Source of the DNA: Lichenostomus cassidix
Lineage: Eukaryota; Chordata; Aves; Passeriformes; Meliphagidae
Length of the DNA stretch: 64,000 nt
NCBI GenBank assembly: GCA_008360975.2
Contig: CM039193.1
Coordinates: forward strand, 4,454,501-4,518,500
Direction: 5' to 3'
The notes under the pieces were generated by a model that saw only the letters and a list, made by a program, of their open reading frames with translations, ran no database searches and was not told where the DNA came from. Position 1 is the first letter of the stretch. Each line of letters starts with the position of its first letter. The position numbers and the translations under genes were made by a program. Positions 27,111-36,702 of this stretch are shown piece after piece.

Positions 27111-27876
27111 TATTTCAGGAGGGAGGGGAGAGGTAAGAGGGCAAAACTAATGGGGAAAGGGTGCTGCATGGGTTAATCTTGCCTGGAGGGGCAAGGGGAT
27201 GGCAGAGGAGATGCCCAGTCCTGGAAGGAATCAGAGTGGACATCCCCTGGGGCTCAGGGGTTAAGGCAGCAGCGGGTGCAGGGACCTGCACTGACATCTG
27301 AGCACAGAATGAAAAATCACCTCTTGCAGAAGCTGGCAAGCGGCTGGGGAAGCTCAGCTGTGCGAGCCAATTGAAGCTCAATCAGTCTGTAAGAAATGGA
27401 GAGATAAATCAACACAATAAAACACGCTGCAGCAAACCTGGGGGCTGCTGTGGCATTGGGTCATTTGGCACATTGGGCTCTGCTGGCACTCCTGGAGCCC
27501 CAGTGAGGGTGTACACTGCAAGGACCTGTGGAGAGTGCCTCCCAGGAATGGGAAATGCTGAATGACCACATGAATATATCCCACGTTAAATCTTTCAATG
27601 TTGCCTTAAATGAGGTGATTTTTCCCTGCATGGAATTATTTACAGCACTGCTGTGCCATTTGACAGCATTGTTTCCACCCTGCTGGTCCCTGTCAGAAAG
27701 CCCCAGGAGCATCTGAGACACAAAAACAAGGAGCACCCTCCTCTCCCAGCAAATACAGAGCTGGCCTGGGGTAGGACAGGAAATTAAAAAATTCACTTTG
27801 TCATCTTCTAAGTGTGACACGACCTCTGCATCATGGGAAGAAATCTACCCCATAAGGTTAAATCACTGCTTATCTA

Positions 27877-27908
27877 CTTAATGTCAATCAGACATTAAGC
27901 AGATTGAC
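27877..27908. promoter_or_regulatory. Nested inverted repeats with PBX-like half sites
   Basis: cttaatgtc (27877-27885) and gacattaag (27891-27899) form a 9-bp perfect inverted repeat with a 5-base spacer. Overlapping it, gtcaatc (27883-27889) and gattgac (27902-27908) form a second 7-bp inverted repeat. TGATTGAC is the core recognised by PBX-class homeodomains and TAAT by many other homeodomains. This could be a composite homeodomain site; the two palindromes sharing bases is unusual. Confidence 0.3.
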
Positions 27909-28006
27909 TGGGAGATTCGATTTATTTATTTTTAAATGAGAACCCAAACAACTTAATACTCCTTCTTGACTTGATCTGCTGGCAGGCTGGCTATCCAATT
28001 TATTGT

Positions 28007-28025
28007 GTTTGTTTGTTTGTTTGTT
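28007..28025 (+). repeat. (GTTT)n microsatellite
   Basis: Nineteen bases of perfect GTTT period are seen. No other signal is associated. Confidence 0.9.
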
Positions 28026-28366
28026 CATGCTTCTTTTAGTCTGTTGGTTCCTGTGGGAGTGGATGTTCTGTAACTGGGCTGTTGTGGCAATGGATGAAAC
28101 CCACCCAGAGATTATTCTAGCTCTGTAGCCATCTGCATTGGCTGCCCTGACTTTGGCAGCAATTTTTCAGCATAGGCTCCTGTGGATTATCCACTTGCTC
28201 TGGTGAATACAAATCAAGTTGCAGTTAAGATTAAGATACAACAATTTCCATGTCTGGAAAGTGCGTGATTATTACAGGGGCAAAAGTAGCAAAGTGGCAC
28301 AGGGGTGGCAAGGTTAGTCAGCGATTTGAATAAATGTCTCTGTGTGAAGAACACTGGATTTGGGAA

Positions 28367-28376
28367 CCTTTTATGG
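28367..28376. promoter_or_regulatory. CArG-box match (CCTTTTATGG)
   Basis: The ten bases fit CC(A/T)6GG. About 270 bases further on, taatcac and gtgatta (28643-28649 and 28654-28660) form a 7-bp inverted repeat of homeodomain-like words. Neither is proof of function. Confidence 0.15.
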
Positions 28377-31300
28377 CTGAAGAAAGCAGAAAATGTAGAT
28401 TTAAGATGGCATTCCCTAAACACAACCCAAATTGTTCTAATGCTTTCACATGAAATTGCCATTTTCTAAGCTGCAACATGTTAAGTATACGTAAGAAATA
28501 AAGCTGATTTGATACAAATGTACTCCTGAAATGAAGGACAGTGAGTCACCACCTCACTCTTAGTCCTTTGATCCATGTTCCTTACTAGTTTGGTGCAGAT
28601 AAAGGAGGTTAAAGAGGAACTAGCAAAGAACTGATGACAATTTAATCACTGTGGTGATTACCCGGTGGTAATTAAAGGCTTGCTGCTGTGAAACCCTGTG
28701 TACTTTCTGTATGTTCCCAGACAAATTTTCTGCTGGTAGTGGGTAATGTTTTCTGAATTTGTAGGGTGGGATTTACAAAATTTACAATTCACAGGTGCAG
28801 GTGCCCAGGTAACCCAGATTTTAATGAGGCAGATGCTTGTGGATAATTTCTGGATGCCCTGACATGTTGTGGCCTAATCACAAATTTTGTTTGTTTGTTT
28901 ATACAGTATAAACAGGTGTGAATGCAACTCCTCCTCTAGACATAAAAATCTATCAAAACCAGCCTTCTGTGCTAACATGCACGAGCCAGAAAACAACAAA
29001 AAACTTGCTTCTGGCTTTAAAGACTATTCTCAATTGCAAGGAGAGAAAAAAAGACAGCTGGCTCTGACTCAAGTGGTCTCACTGCCCTCCCAGCTCTGTG
29101 AAGCTCTCACAGTGCTCTCAAGTCAGAGGTTAAGAATCAGAGCTGCTTTAAGGTCTTTGCCTGATGCAGTCTCCTGTCCCCCTGCCTTTCCCATACAGAC
29201 ACCCTCCGTATTATCTAAATCCTCCCCTCCAAGCACTTTTCTGACCTCTTCTGTCAACCTGCTGGAAGTGGAGATGCCTACACTGTCATGTAGAGGAGAG
29301 GAATATTTGCAGGAAGTGCAGACTTTATTCCCATTGTGGAACAAGCTTTAAAATCACTGTAGCAAGTCGTTCAAAACTAGTTTGAAAGAGTCTCTGGCAG
29401 GGCCCTGATTAGCTTGATTAGCCCTGAGCAGCCCACCCAGTGCTCATTTTTTATTGGGGTCTTGCAGTGGGGGGAACACTTAATGTTTGGCTTCATCTTC
29501 ATGGAGCTACACAACACAGAGTCACAGAAGCACACGGAATCACTCCCCTTTGATTCACAGCTCAGCTGCATGATGGAAATGTTTGTAGGCTCTGTCCCTT
29601 GACATGTGGAGAGGCCAAGACTGTGTGAGTGTAATTGCATGGTTCACTCATCCACCAGAAGTCATTTCAGAGTACTCCTGGAGAGCACTCCAGAGGCTGG
29701 GAGAGCTGATGGGAGGTCAGCAAGTTCATTTGCAATGGGTCACAGTCTGAGCTAGGTTGCATTACTAAGAGACAGAGCAAATCTCGTGGGCTCAGTGTCA
29801 TTATTTCTCCTTGACACCACCGTAACAAAACCCTTTGGAGCAGTTTCAGCTCTTATGATCAAATAAACAGGATCCAACAAGCAGGACTCTGTTTGTCAGA
29901 ATTATGTCCATTGACCTCTGGTAATATTTTTAGCTGGTTAAATGCCTCTAGTGTTATGCTGGTTTCCATTTTAATGTGTCTTCCTAGACGGGCTGGTGGA
30001 AAGGCAAAACAAAAAGCCCTCACATAAACCTTCCATGTAGCCATCAGGATATGTCTGACACCCAGGAGAGTGGCTGTGCTTCTGGTTTATGGCTGGCAAA
30101 TGTGCCTGGAGATAGAAGTTCAAATGTGCCTTCCATAGAAGCCTTAAGCTCTGGCTCTGATATAGCAGAGCCAAAATAAGGGTAAAGCAATTCTGTTCTT
30201 GAAGCATGGAAAAAAGAAATTGACAGCCCTTCCCTAGTGATCAAACGAAATCACAGGACAATAAAGTGGTGGAGAACAGACCTGGGCACATTGTAAAATA
30301 TTCTGTAGGAAGAGAAAGAGGTGAAGTGCTAAGGGCATAAAGAGCATCTTGCAAGCTGCTTTCTGCCCTTCATCTCAGAGCCAGCTCTGGGCTGGGCACA
30401 GTGGCTGTCCTTGCAGCTTGCTCTGCCCATCCTTGAGAACTGAGCCTCCAGCAAAGCAGTGCTTCAAGACTCATGAAAAAGCCCAGCAGAGTCATTTTGT
30501 GAGCCTCCTCTGCTGCTGTGGTGCATGGTGAGGGTGACTGATGTTTGGGTCTCAGCTGAAGTTCACTATATGTAGTTTAGCAAGGGATGAAAAGGAAAGT
30601 AAATGAACTGCTGGAGACACACAGAGGGGATCTGTGTGGGAGGATGGATTTGTGAGAAGGACTGGGACTCAGGAGTGTAGCTTTTGGCTGGTCAGATTGT
30701 TCTTCTTTCTTACCCTTGACTGTCTCCATTTGTGAAAAATAAAAGAAGCTGCTAGGACTAATCTCCGTAATGTACTTTTGGATCTCCTGAGGAGAAAATG
30801 AGTAGTAATTTTTTCAGTCCATGGCAGTGTCTTTAGATCCCCTTGGCACTAGAAAGCCAGATTTTAAACTGTTTGGATATGGAACAAATTGGAGAATTGT
30901 CTTATTAGTGTATCTTTAAAAAAAACAATGAATACTTCAAATTATTCTGAATGCACAAGTTTATCAGAAATATGAGTGTAAAATCTTTCTACCATTTAGA
31001 CATAAATATGTCGAGCTGCAGAGGAATGCTTAGAAGCAGAATATCTTCTGGCATCACTGGTGCTGCAGATGGAGGAGAAGGTTCTCCAGAAAGACACATT
31101 CTTGCCCAGGAGACCTTCAGAAACCTCTGGATGCAGTGCTGTGGTGGGTGGAGTGCAGGGTGGTTGGGCTGAAGGGCTGTAAAGAGCCACTTTGTGTTCC
31201 TTTCCCTTTCCTAACCTGCCTTTAATTCTACGGAAACAGGAATAGGATTGCTGAATAATGAAGTGGGAGAAATGCAAGAAAAGCCCAGTAGATTGTGCTG

Positions 31301-31688
31301 TCAGCCATCAGAATAAGCATCATTTCTGTGAGAACAGTTTTAGTGATAACAGGAGTAACACCCATGTCTCCAGTTTCTGTTGATATTATTGAGCATTGGT
31401 AAAGGTCTGTGAGAGCATTTTTAGGTCCTAGGTGTGTTTCTTGTCCTATTCTCCTGCAGAACTGCCTCTTGTCAAGAAACACTGGCAAAATTAGGGGCCT
31501 GGAAATGTAAACTTCGAAAAATTCTTTGGCTCCTTCTGCAGAGTTTATCTGCAGTCTCTGAGCTCAGCTATTCTCAATCCTGCATGAAGGAGACAGGATC
31601 TCATTTGCAACACAAACAGCCAAAATTGGGAGGTGGAATTGGGTGTTGCAGGGTGATGGCATAGATAAAGCTTAGGTTCATTTAATTT

Positions 31689-31785
31689 CATAGAAAGGTT
31701 TGGTTGGAAGGGAGCTGAAAGATCATCTCCTTCCACCCCTCTGCCATGGGTTGCTCAGAGCTCCATCCAGCCGGGCCTTGAAGTT
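31689..31785 (-). mobile_element. CR1 LINE extreme 3' tail, antisense
   Basis: The plus strand begins catagaaaggtttggttgg and continues through gatcatctcc and ctgccatgggttgctcagag to ggccttgaag. In order, these are the reverse complements of the CR1 3' tail blocks also seen in the copies at 12.6 and 56.5 kb. About 100 bases survive and no reverse-transcriptase sequence is included. It shows small deletions relative to the other two copies. Confidence 0.85.
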
Positions 31786-34296
31786 TTAAGCCCTTGATTT
31801 TAGGCCCCTAAATCTGGGTGAAGGCCAGAAAAGATCATCACCATCTCTCTGTAACATGGAAGAATAAACTGACAGTGGGACATTGGGTGTGTCAGATTTG
31901 TAGGAAAAAGCAAATTACCAGGACTAATGGTGTTTACAGTCATTACCAATTCTAATTGCCTTTATAGTATTAGAGAAGAATATCTGTGAACAGAGCCACA
32001 TTTAAATGAAAAATAAAGATTGTGCAGCAATATTTAAGAGGTTTACTGTTGGACATAATTAGCAACTCTATTTTTTTGCCCAAGTTAAGTAATGTATTTA
32101 TATAGTTTAGTACCTTAGAATGACATCAATGTATCTAAATTTAAGGCAAAGGATAACTCAAAAATAATTTAATATCAGGCAGGTTTGACCAAGGAGCTTT
32201 TTAAAGCACTGAAAGGAAATTATAAGGAAAATGTGGTTAATTATTGTGGACAATGCACAAGAACCCACCCCTGGAAACAGAGCAGGAGTTGTCATGGTGC
32301 AGATGTACGGGAAGACACTTCAGCTGTGCCAGGCTTTGTAAACCTGGCTGGTGCAAATACCAGGAGTGCCCTGGTGCCCCAGGGATACCCCAGGAGCCCC
32401 AGTGAAAGCTGAGATTAAACATCTACAAATGTGTTTGCTGAATTTGGACCTTGGACTTGAATCATGCCATCTAAAAGTTGGCTTTACAGAGATATTCTCA
32501 GGACTTGGGGCTGCTGGTGTATTTTTATAACAGCCCTCTGTGTGCTTTGGCAGTTAAGGTGAATGACATCATTTTACTCTATCTTTCTGCAATTTATTTA
32601 CCTCATTTCCTTTTCTAAAAATATACAAAAGCTGGCTACTCAGTGATATGGATCTGAAAACAGAGAAAAGCCAGCAACCCCTTGTCTTCTACAATGTTCA
32701 TTTAAATGTTCATACCACACAAACAGACTCTGCTTGCAAAAGATCTTGATGAGGAACAGACCCAAGGATATTTTAGAGGAGCAGAGGAAATATCCTCCCA
32801 TCCTTCCTGCTTTCCTTTAACTTCCTTTTGTTGTGGAGGAGGGTTGTGCTCAGCAGTGTTCAGGATCTCCTCCTCACTGAGCTCTGCACAGCTACCTGAA
32901 GCTCTCACCTGTCCTGCAGGCTCCTGTCCTCTGAGGTAGAAAAATGGGAAATCAGTTTGCACAAGTGGGATTTATGGAGTTAAGACTTTGCTGACCAGCT
33001 CAGCAGACCTGTTCTGAAAGGGGTAAAAAAACCTTGTGACTGGAAAAGAATTTTAGAAGAGAGCATCCAAATTCTTTGGTAGGATTGAGCAGCTTTTAGA
33101 ATCTTCACATTCTGGTTTAGATTTGTAACACAACAGGTGGCTTTTGGCATTCCTGGAGCTCCTGTGAGGTGGCTGTGGGAATTTGGAGCTGACCATAGTC
33201 TACCTTGAATTGTTTCTAACATATTTTGTGCCCATACTGAAAAGGTTTATGAAGATATTTGAAATGCACCACTTGGATCCCATATCCCATCCAAGCTGTT
33301 TGCTCTCATTCTCTTCTCGAGGTTTGTGCTCCACCTCAGGTGTGCAGCTTCAGCATGTGAATTCTCATCTTGGTGTTAGGGTAAAACCAGCCAGCTTAGC
33401 TGAAATCAGCAATAAAAGCATTTTTAATTAGGCAGGATTATTTTTTGTGAGAATATATTCTGGTTTTTCAGTTGGGTTGCAAGAAAGAACCTCCAGTCAT
33501 GGAAAGTGGTTTATTGCTGGAATGATTCTCTTTTTCCAGCTCCAGAAGAACCTTAAAGATGATTTTTGATGTCAGCTAAGCAGCAACTCTTCCCTCTCTA
33601 TCCCCCAAAAACTGGTTACCTGCTGTGAGCACCTGCTGGGTGAATGTTGGCTGTGCAGAGGGCATGAAATACAGCAAGTGTGTGCCTCACCATTCTAATG
33701 ATTCCTCACTTTAGGATCTGTGCATGTCAGAGCCAAACTACATAAACAGCTTGTCTGGGGGTCTCCCAGAAGAGTGCTGTGATGAGTTGGACTAGCAGTT
33801 CATTTAGCCTGGCATTGCACTGTTCTTCCTAAATAATAAATGAGACCCACCCTGGCAGTTTGTACAGATTAACAGCAGTGGAAAATCTCAGGCAGAGAGG
33901 CAAAGTACCTTTTAAAACATTAATATTCCTTCCTTGCTGTAAAGGGATTTTGGGGAGAGCTTTGGTCAGAGCTGGGTCTGCCTTCCACATAAGGAAAGTG
34001 GCATAAATTCAGCCATTTTCCCCAGGCTGATTCATGTCCATCATTTTTAGAGATTTACTTAAGGAGTTGATATCCAAAAAACTAATGTTTCAGGGCTTGC
34101 AATGCAGAGATTCTGTTTGAGACTGCAAACCATCAGGAAAGAGATGTGTTGACTAATTGTGCTGCAGTGCATTTAATCTCTGGAGTTTTGAACTGTGTAA
34201 ATAGCTGGGACAAGCAATGCAAAAGGACTTTGTTGTTGAGTCTTTCTTTGAGTTCTGCTGCCCATTATGGACCAGAAGTGGAATTTCTCAGCAAAC

Positions 34297-34306
34297 CCTT
34301 ATAAGG
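34297..34306. promoter_or_regulatory. Perfect palindromic CArG box (CCTTATAAGG)
   Basis: CCTTATAAGG is a fully palindromic match to the SRF consensus, the form found in several strong muscle and immediate-early promoters. It lies about 2.2 kb upstream of the CpG island. It is the strongest of the CArG matches in the window by sequence, yet still only a ten-base match. Confidence 0.3.
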
Positions 34307-35691
34307 TATCTATAGTGAGATGCAGTCTGAGCTAGCTTGGCTGAAAGTGGGAGCAATTGTTTGTGTCTTGCTGTGGCTCAGGCAAATCATGTCTCCAGGT
34401 TTTTCTCTCTGTCCTTCATGTCTCTCTCTGCTCTAGAGGGCAAGAGCTGTTGCAGATTTGTCAGACACCTCCCACAATGGGGTCCTGGTGTGGGTTGGTG
34501 TCTCAGGGTCAAGTGCAAAGCCAGCAGAGATCACTGAGCTGAAGAATTTTGCCCTGAGTCCCTTCATCAATCACACTGGAAGGTCTTTCCTGCTGTTGTG
34601 CACTGCTATCACTCATTTTCTGTACATACTTTGTTCAGGTGCAGCTGCAGTATTTTCTACAAGCTCTTGATTTTATTATAATACAGCTATAAACCAGATA
34701 AAGAGCATTTATTTCAGCCACTATAAATATTGGCTGACCTTCTCTGCTCAGAGGAAGCTCACTCCTCTGCCTCTAGGTTTTGATTTAGGATAATTTGTGG
34801 AGGGCAAATGGATGCATACATCACATCAAAATATCTGTCAGTGTAATTTCCCCTAATGAAGCATTATATGCAGGAAGGAGGGTATGATTGAAGTAGTAGG
34901 CAGTGATTTCTTGTGATATAGAACAATCTTTTTAGGGATACTGCATAGGAGTTGTTCATCTTCTGTACAGAGCCCACTGGGAGTTGGTGGTTGATGGTAT
35001 CTGGAAATTAGAGAGGGATGAGACTACTGATACTGTGGTATGGCTAAAATAATCTATTTGGTATTTCTGGGGAGCAGATTAACTTTTTATCACATGAATG
35101 TGCAGGGAACTTGCAGTAAAACAGGCAGAAAGGAGCTGTACCTGCAGAGCATATGGGAGAAAGTTATGGGGGGTGAAGTAAAATACCTGATGAGCTGAAG
35201 CTGTTCTTGCCTTGTTCTTGACTTCAGTCAGTTTGGAGCAAAAGAGGCAAATGTTGGCACCTCCCTGACAGGTGGAAATACCTGGGAGCACTTCTCAGTG
35301 CCCAAACCACAATCCCAGAGGAACTGAAGGGGAGGAAAACCCCAGAAAAGTCAGCTGGCAGCAAAAACCAGGCATGGTGGCTCTCAGGTGCAAGCAGCGC
35401 TGAGGGAACAGAGGCAAGAGAATGAGCATCATTAGCATGATTGATGCAGCAAGTACCAGGAGAGCACGAAGAGATCATTGCAATAAAATGGCATGGGTGA
35501 GACACAGCCAGGGAATGCTGTGCAGTGGAGATGGAGATGAATGCAAAATACGTGAGGGAGTCAAGCTGTGTTTATTGCTCTGCTTTCAGAAAAACACCAG
35601 GTAGTCTGGCACTGCAGTCTGTAGATGTGATAAATAGGAAGACCCTGTGTTTCTGGAGCTAATAACCATTATTTGATATAATTCTATTGCC

Positions 35692-35706
35692 AAAAAAAAA
35701 AAAAAA
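35692..35706 (+). repeat. Poly-A tract (15 A)
   Basis: Fifteen uninterrupted A residues are seen with no retrotransposon body upstream. Confidence 0.9.
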
Positions 35707-35971
35707 TCTTATTTTCCTGGAAGGCTCTTGTAAGCCTCTTAATTTTGGTCAAATGAATGAACAAGGATTTGTGTGATTTCTGCAAGAATAGCAGCATACT
35801 CATTCCTTGCAAAATGTTAGGGTGAATTTCTTCAATACCCAAGTGCTGTTTTAGCTGCAGTGATTTGTTTTGTGGAATATACAGAACTCGCTATGCTGCT
35901 GTTCATTGCAAACAGCCAGCCTGGTTTATAGCACCGCTTGCCAGCACCTCCAGTTGATCTGACACCCCCCA

Positions 35972-36028
35972 AACAATAGCCAGGCTGCGATTCATTACTT
36001 TAGGCAGCTCATTTGCATATGGTAATTA
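35972..36028. promoter_or_regulatory. SOX-like, octamer and TAATTA motif cluster
   Basis: AACAATAG (35972-35979, SOX-like), ATTTGCAT (36011-36018, perfect POU octamer) and TAATTA (36023-36028, homeodomain core) fall within 57 bases, immediately upstream of the CpG island. Together they form a plausible upstream promoter or enhancer element for a developmentally regulated gene. The motifs are direct observations; occupancy and function are inferred. Confidence 0.4.
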
Positions 36029-36305
36029 GGAGCCTGCTCGTAACATACCAGCATGGGTACTGCTGAACTCATTGTTCTGCTTCACACGGCGGGGATGACA
36101 AAGGCTCCTTGCGAGCAGAGGTAGCTGGGCTCAGGCAAACCCATCCCTTGGCAGTGCCCTGGAGCGAGCAGCATCCATCACCTCGGAGGACATGACACAC
36201 GGCTGGTGTCGGCATTGTGGGCTGCGCTCGGGAGCAAAACAAAGGCGGGGGAGGACCCGCGGCGGCTCGGGAGAAGCTTTCCCCGGGAATTGCCGCCGCT
36301 GACCA

Positions 36306-36444
36306 CCCGTGTCCGTGGGGAGCAGGGCTGCTCCGGCCGCTCCCCGCTCCGGCTCATTGCTGCCCGAGTTGAGGACCAGGATGCTCTAAGTTGCCGCGTC
36401 CCCCGTGAGCGAGGGGTGAGAGCGGGGATACCCACGGACACGGG
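36306..36444. repeat. Exact 14-bp inverted repeat in the CpG island
   Basis: CCCGTGTCCGTGGG at 36306-36319 recurs as its exact reverse complement, CCCACGGACACGGG, at 36431-36444, with 111 bases between. The match stops abruptly on both sides. Such an exact match is uncommon by chance even in GC-rich DNA. The arms could be two oppositely oriented binding sites for one factor, or the base of a stem in a transcript or single strand. Confidence 0.8.
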
Positions 36445-36449
36445 GCTGT

Positions 36450-36702
36450 GAAAGCCACCGGGCTCGCTGCAGGGAGAGGCTGCCGAGCCCCGTGTTCCCC
36501 CAGGCGGGGCGGAGCTGCCCCTCGCCCTGCCCCTGCTCGGGGGGCAGCGGGCTGAGCTAAGCCCTGCCCCGCCGGGCGCTGAGAGCGGGTTGGGGCCGCC
36601 GGGGTGGATGCGCGGGGAGAGGCGGCGGCGGGGCCGGGGGCGGGCTGGGCTCGGCCGGCAGCCCCCCTCCCGGGCTGCCAGCACCGCGGAGCCCCCGCCA
36701 AG
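36450..36702 (+). other. Probable first exon of an unidentified gene (5' edge unknown)
   Basis: The stretch ends in cgccaag followed by gtaagg (donor after 36702), matching the consensus MAG|GTRAGT at most positions, in the core of the CpG island. A plus-strand transcript starting in the island would most likely splice here. The only ATG close to the donor is at 36608. From it 31 codons plus two bases stay open, reading MRGERRRRGRGR and then a Pro/Ala/Ser-rich tail, leaving phase 2. Without splicing the frame hits TAA at once. The translation is low complexity and resembles no family I know, so a non-coding 5' UTR exon is at least as likely. The left end given is arbitrary. Confidence 0.5.
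36630..36679 (+). other. G-quadruplex motif and hairpin in putative exon 1
   Basis: Four G runs (gggg, ggggg, ggg, ggg) with one- and two-base loops occupy 36630-36649, a canonical quadruplex pattern on the plus strand. Directly after, ggcagccc (36657-36664) and gggctgcc (36672-36679) form an 8-bp stem with a 7-base loop. If this is 5' UTR, both could restrain scanning ribosomes; if DNA, they mark the nucleosome-poor core of the island. Structure is predicted only. Confidence 0.5.

Larger units (their letters stand above)
24905..31688. other. Gene-poor stretch with enhancer-like blocks
   Basis: No coding exon was recognised. The longest open frame (28,887-29,351 plus, 154 codons) has no domain. 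The stretch has blocks at 26.86-27.11 and 27.84-27.96 kb with clustered factor-like words and CpGs, listed separately, plus a (GTTT)n microsatellite. The rest shows nothing I can assign. Confidence 0.55.
31786..35960. other. AT-rich non-coding stretch upstream of the CpG island
   Basis: No gene recognised. The stretch is AT-rich with many short homeodomain-like TAAT words, a palindromic CArG box at 34.30 kb and a 15-A tract at 35.69 kb. Its position immediately 5' of the island makes it the natural place for proximal regulatory elements. Confidence 0.5.

Noticed and set aside
36178..36684. 168-codon minus-strand open frame in the CpG island
   Set aside because: Arg/Pro/Ser low-complexity translation typical of CpG islands; no recognisable motif.
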